From Hesseltinella vesiculosa (Eukaryota > Mucoromycota > Mucoromycetes > Mucorales > Cunninghamellaceae), in contig MCGT01000002.1 of the NCBI GenBank assembly GCA_002104935.1, positions 372,001 through 436,000 of the forward strand: DNA of 64,000 bases, given 5' to 3'. The notes beneath the pieces are model-generated. The model saw only the letters and a program-made list of their open reading frames with translations. It had not been told where the DNA came from and made no database searches. Positions 1 to 11,535 of the stretch are shown piece after piece; the stretch's first letter is position 1, and every line of letters starts with the position of its first letter. The position numbers were made by a program, and so were the translations under genes.

Positions 1-424
1 GTCAAATCTTACATAGAAGCGCTCCATTCGTCAGGTCATTTGGCTCCCCTCTTAGCCAATCCCAACGTCTGACTTTTTTTTTTTTTTATGCATGCCCCTT
101 CTCTTCATTCACCCACTCACCGCTTTTTTTTTTTTTTTTTACATTTAATGTTCCCATGTTCCTCACGGTGTCCTATCCCTCCTTTCTTTTCATTTTGCTA
201 TTTAAAAATAACTGTACGATGATCTTGTATGCTCTGCCTGTCTTTTTCAGGGTCCCCGCTTTATTGTTCTACAGCCTATGCCTTCCCGTCCTCTCCTTTT
301 TTTTTTTTAATCGTTTCTAACGACGCTCTCCAGAAACATGCCATGAATTACAGTATGATACGAATTTAATAGATCTCCAAAATACGACATCAAATAAAAC
401 ATTATATACAGAGTGACTAAATGA
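1..424. other. No gene seen; downstream of the TMEM230-like gene
   Basis: AT-rich sequence with several poly-T runs (around 67-87, 125-140 and 297-309). It lies downstream of the minus-strand gene ending at 425 and probably holds its 3' UTR. No coding frame with splice signals was found. Confidence 0.5.
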
Positions 425-868
425 TCAATCATCCCATTCAGGAATCATGGAGAAGTCGTAGCCAGGGTATTTGTAATAAGCATAGTAGGCAATATACATG
501 TGGTAAGAGCCTGCAAGAAGAAAACCGTGAGCTTGGCATAAAGTTCGTCCATGGGCTTACCAGGAATAAACATGATGCTGCCAATGACTAAAAACGGAAT
601 GCCTCGGTCAAGCCATACATCCGACGTGATGTAGCCGAGTTTAATCATGACGCCAAGCACAATCAACATGGAGCCTACAAGAAACAGCAAACTCGCAAGG
701 CCGATGGCTTTCCATGGAACTTTTTGAAGGGTGAGAACGCTTGTCGATGGGCGGGATGGTCTTACTTTTTGCCTCTGGTTGAACAAATTGATCCGCACTG
801 AATCCTCGGTCTTCTTGAAGTTCAACAAACGGACGCCGTTTCGGTTTAAATTTGAATGGATGAGGCAT
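425..868 (-). CDS. TMEM230: TMEM230/DUF872-family membrane protein
   Basis: Small two-pass membrane protein of the TMEM230 (DUF872) family; animal members are linked to endosomal and secretory vesicle traffic. Three exons read from 868 down to 425. The first intron (about 45 nt) joins exon 1 so that the conserved KIPWKAI block is rebuilt in front of the first hydrophobic helix (ASLLFLVGSMLIVLGVMI). A second helix (GIPFLVIGSIMFIPG) follows, and the last exon supplies the family tail with YHMYIAYYAYY and a C-terminal IPEWDD. That tail is diagnostic: it matches the family ending in (I)PxxDD. The start at 868 is the first ATG of the open frame. The gene is divergent from the complex I candidate, with 128 bp between the two ATGs, so a shared promoter is likely. 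Confidence 0.9.
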
Positions 869-996
869 GACACACTAAAAAAGAGCAAGAGTGAAAAAAA
901 AAGACCATGAGACCCCTCCAGGTCATTTAATCGAGGCGGGTATTCCCCGGCCCGAGAATGCTTGTTTTTTTTTTTCTTTTTCCACCGTTCCTTGAC

Positions 997-1703
997 ATGC
1001 TGCCCGCCTTGCGCCCTTCCTGTCAACGTCTAGTTCGATCCACTATCACCCAACGTCGATGGGCATCCACTGAACATCATGGTCCTGAAGAAAGTAAAGC
1101 CATCAACTTACCATGCCATTTATTTCTATACAAGATGGGCTGACCCTTGTCTTTTTTTTTTTTTCATGGTTGCTAGACTTTAGCACGAATGCTTGGAGAA
1201 ATTTCCTGATTGTGGTTGTGGGTGCTGCTGTATGGTACCGTGTTGATCAGCGATGGACGGATCAAGGTGAAGAGGTACGTCAACGACCATCATCGTCGTA
1301 TCCAATGGCACTTGTGTTGACTGCTTATTTTCCAATATTTTTGATGCACAGAAACACCCTTTCCAGCGCTACATCGAGTATCATATGACCAACCGTGAAG
1401 ACAAGGATCGCTTTGCTGCCGAGCAATTGGAGAAAGCGGAAAAAATGGCTGATTACAGGTAAACCAGTCTGGCTTGACAAGATCATTTTTGACACCCGCC
1501 CTTCACAGACTGGTCTATCAAGAAGCCCAACGAGCCCCCATCCACCGCATGCGTTACCCAGAGTAAGTCTTGCATGAATGCCTTCTTTGTCTTGACCTCT
1601 CCCTGTTTTCAGATCCTTTGAACGAGCCAGTCCCCGTGCCTTGTCAGCCGGTGCGAACAGCGACGTGAGCCAAATCCAGGTTAGGTCCGCTCATGAACAA
1701 TAA
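997..1703 (+). CDS. Probable mitochondrial complex I accessory subunit (NUO-17.8-like)
   Basis: Five exons spliced in frame (donors near 1093, 1275, 1458 and 1563) give a short protein. It has an Arg/Ser/Thr-rich N-terminus typical of mitochondrial import, one hydrophobic segment (NFLIVVVGAAVWY), then a charged soluble stretch ending in a RYPESFERASPRALSAG-type motif. The order (presequence, HHGPEE, one membrane segment, a charged 'YIEYHMTNRED' helix, a Pro/Gly-rich tail) resembles the Neurospora 17.8-kDa NADH:ubiquinone oxidoreductase subunit. That match is from memory of the family and is not certain; another small inner-membrane protein is possible. The ATG at 997 was preferred over the in-frame upstream start because it begins the Arg-rich presequence. 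Confidence 0.6.
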
Positions 1704-2757
1704 AAGGGGATGCAGTTGCTTTTTGAACAAGAAGGGTCAGAAACTCGAGGGCTTGGGGGAGAGGTCAGGCTCGCTTACATCAACGCTGACTGTCTGCCGA
1801 GATGCAGCGGTGTGACAGGACGAGTTTCTGCTGTTCATGGATTCAATGAACTTGGTTAGACCAAGGAGAATGGGTCAAGGGCTTTGACGCTCTGTTTTCA
1901 AAGTCCATCGTGACGAGCCACAGCGGTGACCCTGACAAAATAGCTGTAGGGCGGTCCTGAAAGAATAAACGGCTTCTTGATCAACTTGACAAACCAAAAA
2001 GTTAAATTAACCCAACTTCAACTATGCCTGTTCAAAGTGTTTTGTGCAACTGGGTACCGCTACACAGCAGCATTTTTTCCCGTTATTTTTTTTCCCGTTA
2101 TTTTGTTTAGCCACATTGATGATGACAGGCTTCTCAATTTATTGAAAGCGGACGATCAATGACTATTTTGGAAAGGACGGGGAAAACAGTAGAAAAAAGA
2201 AAATGCAACGCATACGTAGGTTCTGGAAAGAAGAAGAAATTCTATTTTTTCTGTGAAAAGGAGACGTCAACAACAAATGCAGAAATGACTCCAGTGCAGT
2301 TTTTTTTCAAAAAAAAAAAAAAAAAAAAAAAAAAGTATAATGACAGCCCACGTTGTGCAACAGCTTGCTTGTTAAAAATAGAATTCTTCTCTTGACCAAG
2401 AGTGCCAACCACTTTCAGGAACACCGATAATGGCAAAATGAAGCACCGGCGTACGTGATTTTTTCTCGTTCGCCTTGCGTGCAATGCCTAAGCAGTATAT
2501 CATACACCAAGAGACATCATGACGTCAATGAAAATAAATACAAAGTGAATGACAAAGACAGCTGAATGCAAGGCTTGATCCAGGACAGGCTGATCTTCAA
2601 GGGGATAGCCAAGTCAGCCCACTTTGTTGGTGAGCCTCTCCCCAAAAAAAGAAAATAAAAACCAAAGCGCACTGACCTTGTTATATAAAGGTGCTTCTGT
2701 TTTTACTCCACTGCCTTTCTTTCACTTTTTTATTTATTTATTTGTTTGTTGCCAATT
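1704..2757. other. Intergenic; promoter of the glucanase gene
   Basis: About 1 kb without a supportable gene. It contains a long poly-A tract near 2310-2334 and several poly-T tracts. Short open frames here have no intron support and no recognisable motif. Confidence 0.5.
2681..2690 (+). promoter_or_regulatory. TATA box of the GH16 glucanase gene
   Basis: TTATATAAAG lies 68-77 nt upstream of the chosen ATG at 2758, a usual spacing for a fungal TATA box. The pyrimidine-rich stretch between it and the ATG fits a transcription start region. A strong TATA would suit an inducible secreted enzyme. Confidence 0.55.
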
Positions 2758-3957
2758 ATGCATTTGACATCTCTCTTTTCCTTGGCCACGCTTCTCATCA
2801 GCTCTGCATCCGCTTGGACCTTGACGGACACTTACCAGGGCAACACCTTCTTTGATGGCTTCACCTTTTTCACCGAGAATGACCCCACCCATGGCACCGT
2901 CAAGTACGTTGATCGTACCACTGCTCAAGCTTCTGGCTTGATTTACGCCCAGAACAACGTCGTGACCATGAAGGTAAAGGGAGAGAAAAGGAGTGATTTA
3001 GCTTTTGGGGAGCTTCTTTGTAAAACAAGTTTATTTATAGCCAATGGATTTCTTTCTTTCATAATTGCAAATAGGCTGACGCTACCAATGTCACACCAAA
3101 CGGCCGTCCCTCTGTCCGCATCTCCAGTAACAAAACCTACAACTCTGGCCTGTTTATCTTGGACCTGTCCCATATGCCTACTGGATGCGGCACCTGGCCT
3201 GCTTATTGGCTAGTCGGTGGCAATTGGCCCAACCAAGGTGAAATTGATGTAAGTTCAAGGAGGTGGTTTTTTAAAAACACGTGGAGTGACCAGCACTGAA
3301 AAAAAAAAAATGGGGTATTGATGCTTTGATGGTGGTACAAATTTAGATCCTCGAGGGTGTCAACACTCAAATCAAAAACCAAGTGACTCTTCACACAAAC
3401 GCTGGCTGTACAATGGACCCCAAGACGAGCCATAGCACCGGCAAATGGCTGACCAACAACTGCGACATCAATGCCCCCGGACAACCCGCCAACGCCGGCT
3501 GCAGCGTGGAATCCACCTCTGGCTTCTCTTACGGCCCTGGTCTCAATGCCATCCAAGGAGGTGTCTATGCTACGCAATGGAAACCTGACACCGGCATCCA
3601 AGTCTGGTTCTTCCCTCGCTACAGAATTCCTGCTGACATCACCTCGGGCAATCCAAACCCCGCTTCTTGGGGAAATGCCACGGCCGACTTCCCCTTCAAC
3701 AATTGCAGCAGCAACCATTTCACCAACATGGCCATCACTTTTGATTTGGTAAGGACCGCTTTTCTATCCCATGTATTTTTTTCTCCTGACCCTTTTTTTT
3801 TTTCTTCTGCTGCCAGACCTTCTGTGGCGACTGGGCAGGCGCTGTGTACAACTCAAAGTTCAACTGCCCTGGCAACTGCAACGATTTTGTTGCCAACCAG
3901 CCCTGGGCTTTCTCCCAAGCCTACTGGAAAATTAACTCTCTCAAAGTGTATCAGTAA
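2758..3957 (+). CDS. Secreted GH16 endo-beta-1,3(4)-glucanase
   Basis: Four exons (2758-2973, 3075-3248, 3347-3748, 3817-3957) give a 310-residue protein. Residues 1-18 form a signal peptide ending in SASA. The catalytic GH16 motif GEIDILEG (ExDxxE) falls at the exon 2/3 junction and supplies the nucleophile and acid/base glutamates. Trp-rich substrate-cleft segments ([29 protein letters not shown]) and several Cys fit the secreted fungal mixed-linked glucanase clade. Likely role: hydrolysis of beta-1,3/1,4-glucans outside the cell, in nutrition or wall remodelling. The start at 2758 is the first ATG and begins the signal peptide. No truncation is seen; length is normal for the family. Confidence 0.95.
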
Positions 3958-4156
3958 TCAATTCATTATTCACCTTATCTAAAAATAAAACACTTCTTGA
4001 ATTCTCATCTCTTCAAAGAAGTCTAAGCTGCGTCACGAATCAGTCCAAGCCAGACTCCCTAGCCAAATTCGGCAAGCGGTGGGCTCATCTCGTTTTTTTT
4101 TTTTTTTGGCCGAAACTCAGCAAAAGAGATAAAAAGTCTTTTCTTTTTTTCTTCCC

Positions 4157-4824
4157 ATGCTTCATCGAGCTCGACACATCTTCAGACTTAGATCTCTAAC
4201 ATCCATACCTCTTCAACGACAATTCCACAAAGCAATCATTACAATGAAGACTGAACAAGAATGGCAAGCTATCCTAACCCCCGAGCAATTCCGAATCTTG
4301 CGTCAAAAGGGCACTGAAATGCCAGGCACTGGCGAATACAATAACCATTTCGACCAAGGTACATTCCCTTTCCCATGCGGTCGCCGGCCTATGAAGCAAC
4401 AATTCAGCTGATGCTCTTTTCTTCTTTCTTGTTAGGTGTGTACGCTTGTGCTGGTTGTGGCGCTCCTCTGTACACCTCTGGGACAAAAATGGTAGGACCA
4501 CGTCCTTCTCCTCGCGTGACTAACCCTATTATTTTACTGGTGAACTAGAATACTCAGTGTGGTTGGCCAGCCTTTTTTGATGCTGTACCTGGTGCTGTTG
4601 TACGCCAAGAGGATAGCTCCCTTGGCCGACAGCGCACCGAAATTCTCTGTGCAAAGTGCGGCGGTCATTTAGGTAAGAAAAAAAAAACTACCGTGTCAGA
4701 CAGCAGCCGACGCTGTTTTTATTTTTAATTAGGTCATGTTTTCAAAGGCGAAGGATTCCCCACACCCACCGATGAACGACACTGTGTCAATAGCATCAGC
4801 ATTCGTTTCAACAAGGAGCAATAA
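4157..4824 (+). CDS. MSRB: Peptide-methionine (R)-S-oxide reductase (MsrB)
   Basis: Four exons rebuild a complete MsrB that reduces methionine-R-sulfoxide in proteins using thioredoxin. The two zinc-binding CxxC pairs are visible (CAGC and CAKC), as are CGWPAF, the GHVFKGEGF block and the catalytic cysteine in [11 protein letters not shown] near the C-terminus. The N-terminus is Arg-rich with hydrophobic residues ([14 protein letters not shown]) and looks like a mitochondrial presequence. A second in-frame ATG at 4244 would give a cytosolic form starting MKTEQEW, so dual targeting from alternative starts is plausible but unproven. Introns follow [13 protein letters not shown] and CGGHLG. Confidence 0.95.
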
Positions 4825-4974
4825 AAATTTACATGATCACCTATCTGGTGAGCCGCTGGCAGATACCCCTTTCTGGCGGTTGCCTTGTCATCCTAGTCTT
4901 TCTCAAGTCACCGAGGTTCGATGTACGCACCTGCGAGGATCATGACTTTCAGGCTTACCGATTCTGACATAGAC

Positions 4975-5084
4975 CTTACCGATTTTTCACCTCTATCTTA
5001 CCGATTTTCTTGTGCCACCTTACCGATTCTCTTACCGATTTTTCATCTCTATCTTACCGATTTTCTTGTGCCACCTTACCCTTG
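4975..5084. repeat. Tandem duplication, 56-bp unit
   Basis: Two consecutive near-identical copies (4975-5030 and 5031-5084). Each is itself built from shorter CTTACCGATTTT-type sub-repeats, and an isolated CTTACCGATT also lies at about 4954. No gene or known element was recognised in it. Confidence 0.75.
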
Positions 5085-5088
5085 GCAT

Positions 5089-5230
5089 CTTTCAAGGCAA
5101 TGGGTCACCACCAAAGGGCTCGCCTTTGTCAAGCGCGACTTTGATCAAGGTGTTCACATTGTTGGCACTTCCTCAGCCTATCCGGACTATGTGGATTTTC
5201 GTGTTGCTTTGGATGCTGAGTTTGGCCATC
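5089..5230 (+). other. Protein-like frame of unknown origin, possible gene relic
   Basis: Right after the tandem repeat, a frame of about 45 codons has non-repetitive, protein-like composition (contains VTTKGLAFVKRDFDQGVHIV and YPDYVDFRVALDAEF). It ends in a poly-T tract. No start codon or splice signals outside the repeat support a gene and no family was recognised. It may be a remnant exon. The rest of 4825-5737 holds no supported gene. Confidence 0.2.
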
Positions 5231-5737
5231 TCATTTTTTTTTTTTTTACAAAATGTAAAAAAAAAAAAAAGAGCCCATGCTAGACATCCTTCCTGAGTGA
5301 ACGGATCGACATGAGATTTTGTGACGAAGCGCAGATACATGAATGATGCCAATGCTGAAAAAATCAGGCGGATAGGCAAAGGTCGCCCAGCCAACTTTGA
5401 TCCGTTTCGTTTTGGCACCTCCTATTTCCCAGCTAAAAAGTTGAAAAAATCGGCCAGGCGACTGAATCAATAATCACAAATTTTGCCAAATTTCTGATTT
5501 CGCGTTTTTTTTTTTGTCTTCTTCAGAGTGCCTCCTGTTTACGACATATGCCCCAGCAATCATGAGACGAACGATCCCTTTAAATTGCTTAGTTTCAAGC
5601 TATCACTATTCTGAGTCCCCGTCGTCTTGTTTTCGAGAAGAAAGAAGTTGAAAGCAATAGGAGGGTTTGGAGAGAGGTTTCAAAAACCGCAGTTGCTGCT
5701 GTTGGCCGGTTTTTTTTCTTTTCTTTCAAAAAAAAAA

Positions 5738-6248
5738 ATGGACACAGAGCTTAGCAACACACTCGACACCATGTAAGGACGACACCATTGAATTAGCCAC
5801 CCGCAGCATACAATGGCCAACCAGTGAACTCATTCTATGTTTTTGATCCCATTTGGATGATAGCGCTAATGAAGAAGGCGTTCAAGGCGTCTTGGTTGTG
5901 GACAAGGCCGGGCTTTGTTTAGGAGGCAAGTTGAATGGCGGTCGCTTGAAAAATTAATTATATGAATGCTCACATCTTTGAAACTTCCCTCGAAACCAGT
6001 GCGCGGCAATGCTAGCAAGTTCTTTGCTCCTTTTGTTGCATCCATAGCCTCGAGCGCGGTCAACATTCAACAGATGGACGACGAATCCAAAATTGAATAC
6101 CCCACCATCACAGTTGAATTCAATGACAAGTAAGGCTAGCGGATAAAGATGGTGTTTGCTGCCATGGGATATTCACCTCACACTTCTCTGCGGTAGAAAA
6201 ATAGTCGTCCGACCCCAGGAAACTTGCACAGTGGCCGTTTTCGTCTAG
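5738..6248 (+). CDS. LAMTOR5: Ragulator complex subunit LAMTOR5 (HBXIP) homologue
   Basis: Four exons encode a roadblock-fold protein of about 90 residues. It aligns along its length with LAMTOR5: a helix (DTELSNTLDTI), EEGVQGVLVVDKAGLCLGVRG, a central helix (FFAPFVASIASSAVNI), TVEFNDKKIVVRP and a final CTVAVFV strand. In animals and fission yeast this protein is part of the lysosome/vacuole-anchored Ragulator that recruits Rag GTPases for TORC1 signalling. The second intron (5926-5999) has GC in place of GT at its donor (GGAG|GCAAGT); only this splice keeps the conserved GLCLGVRGN. The gene is tail-to-tail with HMCES, with 45 bp between the stops, so the 3' UTRs probably overlap. Confidence 0.9.
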
Positions 6249-6293
6249 CGTTTTGCACTGCCATTAAAAAAAGACTGGACGCGGCTCGATTTA

Positions 6294-7441
6294 TTACTTT
6301 CTAGAAAAAAAACTTGTTATTGATCGATTATTGGAGGATGATGATGAGCTTGGTTTTGATTTTTTTGAGGCAGGCGTCGAGGCATTGGACGAAGGCGGTC
6401 GTTTGAGGGAAGCGTTACTCGCTGGTAGGTCTTTCTTCGACGGCGCCGAATCTTCTTTCTTGACAGGAGCAGGTTGCGTGTCATGACTAACCGATGGCTT
6501 TGATGTTGGGTCACTGGATGGCTTTCCAAAAAAGTTGGAGATGGAGCCTTTGAGGGTGTCGACAGGTACAATGAAACTTGGTGAATTGCCGCGTGTAGGT
6601 CCAACGCTGTCTGTGACCTGGAAGCTTTTGCCAAAAAGGAAAGAAGGTGAGCCATCGTACATGCTCACACCAAAATCGCTTACCAATCCAGCTGACCCTG
6701 ATAGGGTCTGATCAGAGGGGCAATGCCACTCTTCCACGATTGCGAGCCATCCAACCAGATCAGGGCTTCCTTACTATCCAGAATGACAGGCATCCGGTCA
6801 TGCAGAAAAGCAAAGAAGGGTGACGGTGAAGTGGTGACGATTGTGGTGGAATATAGGACGGGTTCATTCCAATCGCTCGGGTGTGCTTTCGCATACAGGC
6901 CAGCAAAGAGCATCAGTCGGCCATCCTTGCGTCGAGTGTAGTATGGCACCTTTTTGCCACCACCCAGCTTCTTCCATTCAAAAAAGCCATCAGCCACCAC
7001 AATACATCGCTGTGTTAGTTTAGCCTGGTCAAACATTGGCGAGCCTCCAATCAGGGTATCGTCTCGAGCGTTGATAGGCTACAAAAGGAAGAGTAAGGAT
7101 GAGATTTTTTTTTTTCGGCATGCAACGGAGGCTTGCCTGCATGTCGGGCATCTTGGTGCAATTGGATGGCACAAATCCCCATTTCTATGAGAGAAAATAC
7201 AGCATTGAGCAGGTCAGCATGAGCATTCTGCCGTGTGAGATTGGGTACTTGCCATGGTCTGCATGACATGGCCGTCCTTGCCGTCCTGGCGTATGACAGG
7301 AACAAATGAACGTGGAGCGACATTGTAACGTTCATGGAATTTTTCTTGATCGATCCAATCACCCTTCACGGGAAGACCATCCTTCTCTAGCTTGTCTTGG
7401 AGTTCAGCTGGACATAGAGAACAGCAGAATCGGCCACACAT
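6294..7441 (-). CDS. HMCES: HMCES/SRAP-domain abasic-site processing protein
   Basis: SOS-response-associated-peptidase (SRAP) protein. It shields abasic sites in single-stranded DNA by linking Cys2 to the sugar. The start at 7441 is fixed by the essential MCGRF N-terminus, whose Cys becomes residue 1 after Met removal. The active-site Asn (ERYNVAP), Glu (GFFEWKK) and His (FLHDRMPVIL) are all present. The introns at 7185-7253 and 7079-7136 both need GC donors (CATG|GCAAGT and GCAG|GCAAGC) to keep KWGFVPS and PINARDDT in frame. Beyond the domain is a disordered Lys/Ser-rich tail with two PIP-box-like motifs, KGSISNFF and NRSITSFF, the second at the extreme C-terminus. The codon across the fourth junction reads Cys where Trp is usual, so that splice is the least certain. 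Confidence 0.93.
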
Positions 7442-7793
7442 TGAAAAAAAAAAGTAGTGAAAAAGCTGGGAAGAAGAACAATAGGCGCTTGCTGCGGAAT
7501 CCAAAAAAGGTCTCCCCGCCTGGTTCACTTGCCGGATGCTGTCTGCCATGCACATCATTCCCCAGTGTCAAGTCAAGACCTAAGGCTTATTTCATTATTC
7601 CATGCTAAAACATTCAAGCTATAAAGCCTGATTTGCGCACTCTGATTTGCTCATGGTAATTTGCCCCGAATGACTGCACCCCTACAAAATGGCAGGACAT
7701 GCAACTCAAACGCTCACTGAAGAACGCCAGGCACAAAGGAATGGAACAGTGTGGGTTTATTGTCATTGATAAAAAAAAATATGCCGACATGGA
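7442..7793. other. Intergenic between EFL1 stop and HMCES start
   Basis: About 350 bp between two minus-strand genes. It should contain the EFL1 3' UTR and the HMCES promoter. A 26-codon open frame at 7690 on the plus strand has no supporting downstream exon. Confidence 0.5.
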
Positions 7794-10700
7794 TTACTTT
7801 GATTTTAGCGTGCGTTGCTTTTCCGCATGCTCGACCAGCTTCTTTTCTACAAACATGCCCTACAAAAAATGTGAGCGGACAGAGCGTGCATGCATAGAAA
7901 TACCTACCTTGCGCTTGCGAACGGTATCCATGTACTTTTTGGCCAAATTTTCACGATCGGCCTTGTCGCCCAGATCTTCTAATTCTTCCTCTGTCGTTGG
8001 CACCCAGAATGGATCTTGATCTAGCATTTCAAAACTGTCGTAAAGGCGGTGAATGACCTGTTCTGACACATCCCACTCAAAAAAAAAAAAAAAAAAGCAA
8101 CCTAAAAACGCTTACCCGCTGAACACCAATTGAGGACTGGCAGCACCAGAGGTCCGCTTTCGGATTTCATCTGAGAAACCAAAACTTTCAACCACTGGTA
8201 GCAGGGCTCTGATTTGCCAGAAGGGCGTGCCGTCTTTGAGGTCCTCGGACACGATTTTGCCTTTGCGTTTGCTGATGACACTGTATACACGGCCGAGGAC
8301 TTCAGCCGAAGCTTGGATATCACACTTGTACATGGCCAGTAACAGCCGAGGAGACCAGTCTAAAAAGCCTTGTTTACAAGCTTCACGCATCGTTGTAATC
8401 ACCTGTCCTTGAATCAGGCCAAGACGGGATCGAGCTAGAATAAAAAAAAAACAAGAGTCGCGATGAGCGAACCCATGACTTCCCCTAGCCTAGGCGTCCT
8501 TACCATCGGGTATCGCTTGATGATTCACCTTGACATCTTGTACAATATAACACACGCCAGACATGGGCTCAGCACAGAGGGGGCCATACAGGGTGGTGAG
8601 TTGGAAGGCGGTATGGACATGGAAATCGAGATCCAAAATGGAAACGGCGTTGGGGTCATCGGACGACTGTTCTTTCTCCACCGCCAGCACTTCATCGTTG
8701 ATATCCAATTCGGCCAACTTGGCCGACTCATCACCTTCGCCTGACACAGGAGCGGCCTTGCCCACATCAAAGAAGGAGCTGCGCACATAGCCGGGAATGC
8801 GATTGACAAGCAAATTGGCACCAATTCGACGTGGCCCAAATGCCCAGATCCTAGGACGGACCAGCGTAAAAAAAGGTACGTTCGTTGAGCCGTCGGTTTC
8901 CTTTTTCCCAACCGTTCGTTGTTGCCCACTTACTGATCCACAATATCATCCCAAAGAGAAGAAAAGGGGTCACCCTTCTTCTGTGCCTTGGCAAATGCGT
9001 CACGGAGACCCTGTTGGAAGGCTTGGGGTGACAGGGTGACTTCGAGAGAAGCGTCTTCGGTAAGAGCAAGGGTGGCTGGATCGTCATCGGCGTCCTTGCC
9101 GCCCTTGTTGCGGCGAGCAAGTTTCTGCTCAACCATGGCCTTGATAGAATTGGCATGGCTGGTCAGGTACTCGGTCACGTTGGTGGGCAGAGGCACGGTA
9201 CGGACTTGCAAAGTGATGGCCTGCTGAGCCGTGGACAAGGTCATCGAGCCGCGAGGGACGGTTTCGGTGTGGGGTTGTTGCTGGGCATCGGTGGCGTCAT
9301 TCGTGGTCACTTGCTTGACCATGGGCACTTCAGGGTTAATGACAATCGTTTCACGAAACGGCACAATGGGCGGCGACACATGGATGTTGGTGCGAGCAAA
9401 GCGTTCACGCAAATCCTTGAGACATCTTTCCAGATGGAGTTCACCCGCAGTCAGGATAACGTGCTCGCCGGTTTCCTGGATCATGACTTGGACACAAGGG
9501 TCGGCTTGGTTTAACAGCCGCAGGCCTTCCACCAGCTTATCCATCTCGGTCGGGTCTTCAGGTTCAAGGGCGACGCGCAGGATAGGAGCAGCTTCAGCCG
9601 ATGACACGGTTGCCAGGTTGCCGACATCCAATGAGGTGGTCAGGGTCCCGTTTTTCAGCAAATGGCCTTCCAAACCAGCAATACCAAACACATTGCCAGC
9701 ACTGACTTGCTCCAGGCTTTCCAGCTCGCGACCCATGATCAAGTACAGCGATTCGACGATGATTTCTGTGCAGTGCTTGTCAGGGAAGCGACGGTCATAC
9801 TTGGGCCCAAGCACAAACACCTTTTGGCCCACACGGAGGGTGCCAGAGTACAAACGAGCAAAGCCAATCATGTGTTCACCAGCGGTTTTCTGATCCTCCA
9901 GGCCATCGTCGTTGGCTGGGGTGTCTAACTGAATACTGTCGCTGGAGATTTCGCCGCCGTCGTCGTCGACCATGGTGAGACCCTGCTCCTTGAGCTGCTG
10001 GCGAAGCAGGCGTTGTTGTCTGCCGCGTTCACGCATTTCTTCAGCCGTCAGAGGCTTTCGTCGATTTTCGGGCATAAGGTCTGAAGGCACAGCAAACATC
10101 TTGCTGACATAGGCGACCACAGGGGCTTCATCTGAGGCATCGCAGCTGTACAGCGCCTTCTCAATGTCGTTGGAAGGCTCTTGGTGGTCTTGAGGATGAT
10201 CAGGGTACAGGACCTTTGGCAGGCGAAGTTGCTGGGCGTCGGAGGGAGGAGGCAGCTGGCCGACAATGGTTAACAAGACACACGTCGATAATGGTAACCA
10301 TTGGGTGAAGATGGCAGAAAGAAGGGTCTGAGTGTCACGCGAGCGAAGGTCGCGAGGAAGCACCTTGATACCCAAGGCGTTTACAATTTTTTCCGTACGT
10401 TCGCGATTTCTAGAGAATAGGTTAGACTGGCTTTGTTGTCGCAAGTGGACGCTTACTGTTGAGTGACGCTGTCATAAACGGCCCAGATGTTTTCCAAGAC
10501 GAACTGGACAAACATGGGTTTGAGAGATTTGCCTTTGAGGTGTTTTTGCTGCAGGACGCGTTTGGTTTTTGGGTCAAAGTAGTAATTGCCCCAGAGGCAC
10601 TTTTGCAGCACGCCATCTTTGACACCCAATTTCTTGGCATAGATCACAGCAAATTGTTGTATACTATGAGGAAGAAGAAGTGGGAGGTGAGAAGGGTGCC

Positions 10701-11535
10701 AGGGGACATACAGGATAGGCTTTACCGAAAGGCCCAGCCATCGATGGCGCTTGCAAAGATGACATTGCCACGCGCAGGATCAAAATAGATATCGGAATCA
10801 TCCCGTTCTTCGGTACTCCAGTCAAAGGTGTTATTGTTGGCGTCGTCTTCTTTTTGGGGATGAGCCGTCACCTTCTTCGCCTCGTCCTCCATCCAGTCGC
10901 CGGTAAAAAAGGTGGCCATGACGGCGTTGGCTTGTTCCAGGATCTTGTTGACATGTAGGTAGGCTTCCATAGGGGTCATTTGCAGCTCCACAATCAATCG
11001 ATCCATTTTGTTAAAGACCAGGATGGGCTTGACCTTGTCGATCCAGGCCTGGCGCAGCACGGCAATGGTTTGTGTACAGATGCCCTCGACCACATCCACC
11101 AGGACCAGGCCGCCATCACAAAGACGGGATGCTGTCGACACTTCAGAGGAGAAATCGACATGACCAGGGGAATCAATGAGATTGATCAGGTATTCATTAG
11201 TAACGTGGGCATCTATGGGACCTTGGGTATGAGCGATGCTATTTTGTTTTAGGACTTGTTGATTGGACTTTACCTTGGCCTTGGGCTTTGACAAGTTTAA
11301 AGTAAAGGCTAATGGCGCTTGATTCCATAGTAATACCACGCTGTTGTTCGTCTTCTCTTGAATCCAGGTAGCGTACCTTGCCCGCCATTTTGGAAGAAAT
11401 GATGCCGTTGGTTGCCAACAGGGAGTCTGAGAGGGTGGTTTTCCCATGATCGACATGAGCAAGAATACAGATATTGCGAATATTCTTTTCATTCGCCTGT
11501 AAATCACGCAGCTGAGCAGGAGTGATCGCCGGCAT
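7794..11535 (-). CDS. EFL1: Elongation factor-like GTPase 1 (EFL1/Ria1)
   Basis: EF-2-like GTPase that, with SBDS, releases eIF6 from nascent 60S ribosomal subunits in the cytoplasm. The N-terminus has all GTPase motifs: G1 [11 protein letters not shown]2/switch [10 protein letters not shown]3 DSPGHVDF and G4 NKMDRL. The long middle exon carries the Glu/Asp-rich EFL1-specific insertion (around HCTEII and the [12 protein letters not shown] block). The C-terminus contains [17 protein letters not shown], then [10 protein letters not shown] and the family tail [10 protein letters not shown]. The intron after VFSG must end at CGACAG near 8037 so that [12 protein letters not shown] matches the yeast protein; the nearer poly-T acceptor breaks the frame. 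The first ATG, at 11535, gives MPAITPAQL. The gene is divergent from the phosphatase gene. Confidence 0.96.

Noticed and set aside
7690..7780. Short frame beginning MAGHATQTLTEERQA, which recalls the start of SUMO-conjugating E2 proteins
   Set aside because: No following exon with the expected HPFGF or catalytic motif; only about ten residues are suggestive and they lie in an intergenic gap.
9231..9893. Plus-strand frame of 220 codons within EFL1
   Set aside because: Antisense shadow of the long EFL1 exon, whose minus-strand protein is clearly homologous to EFL1.
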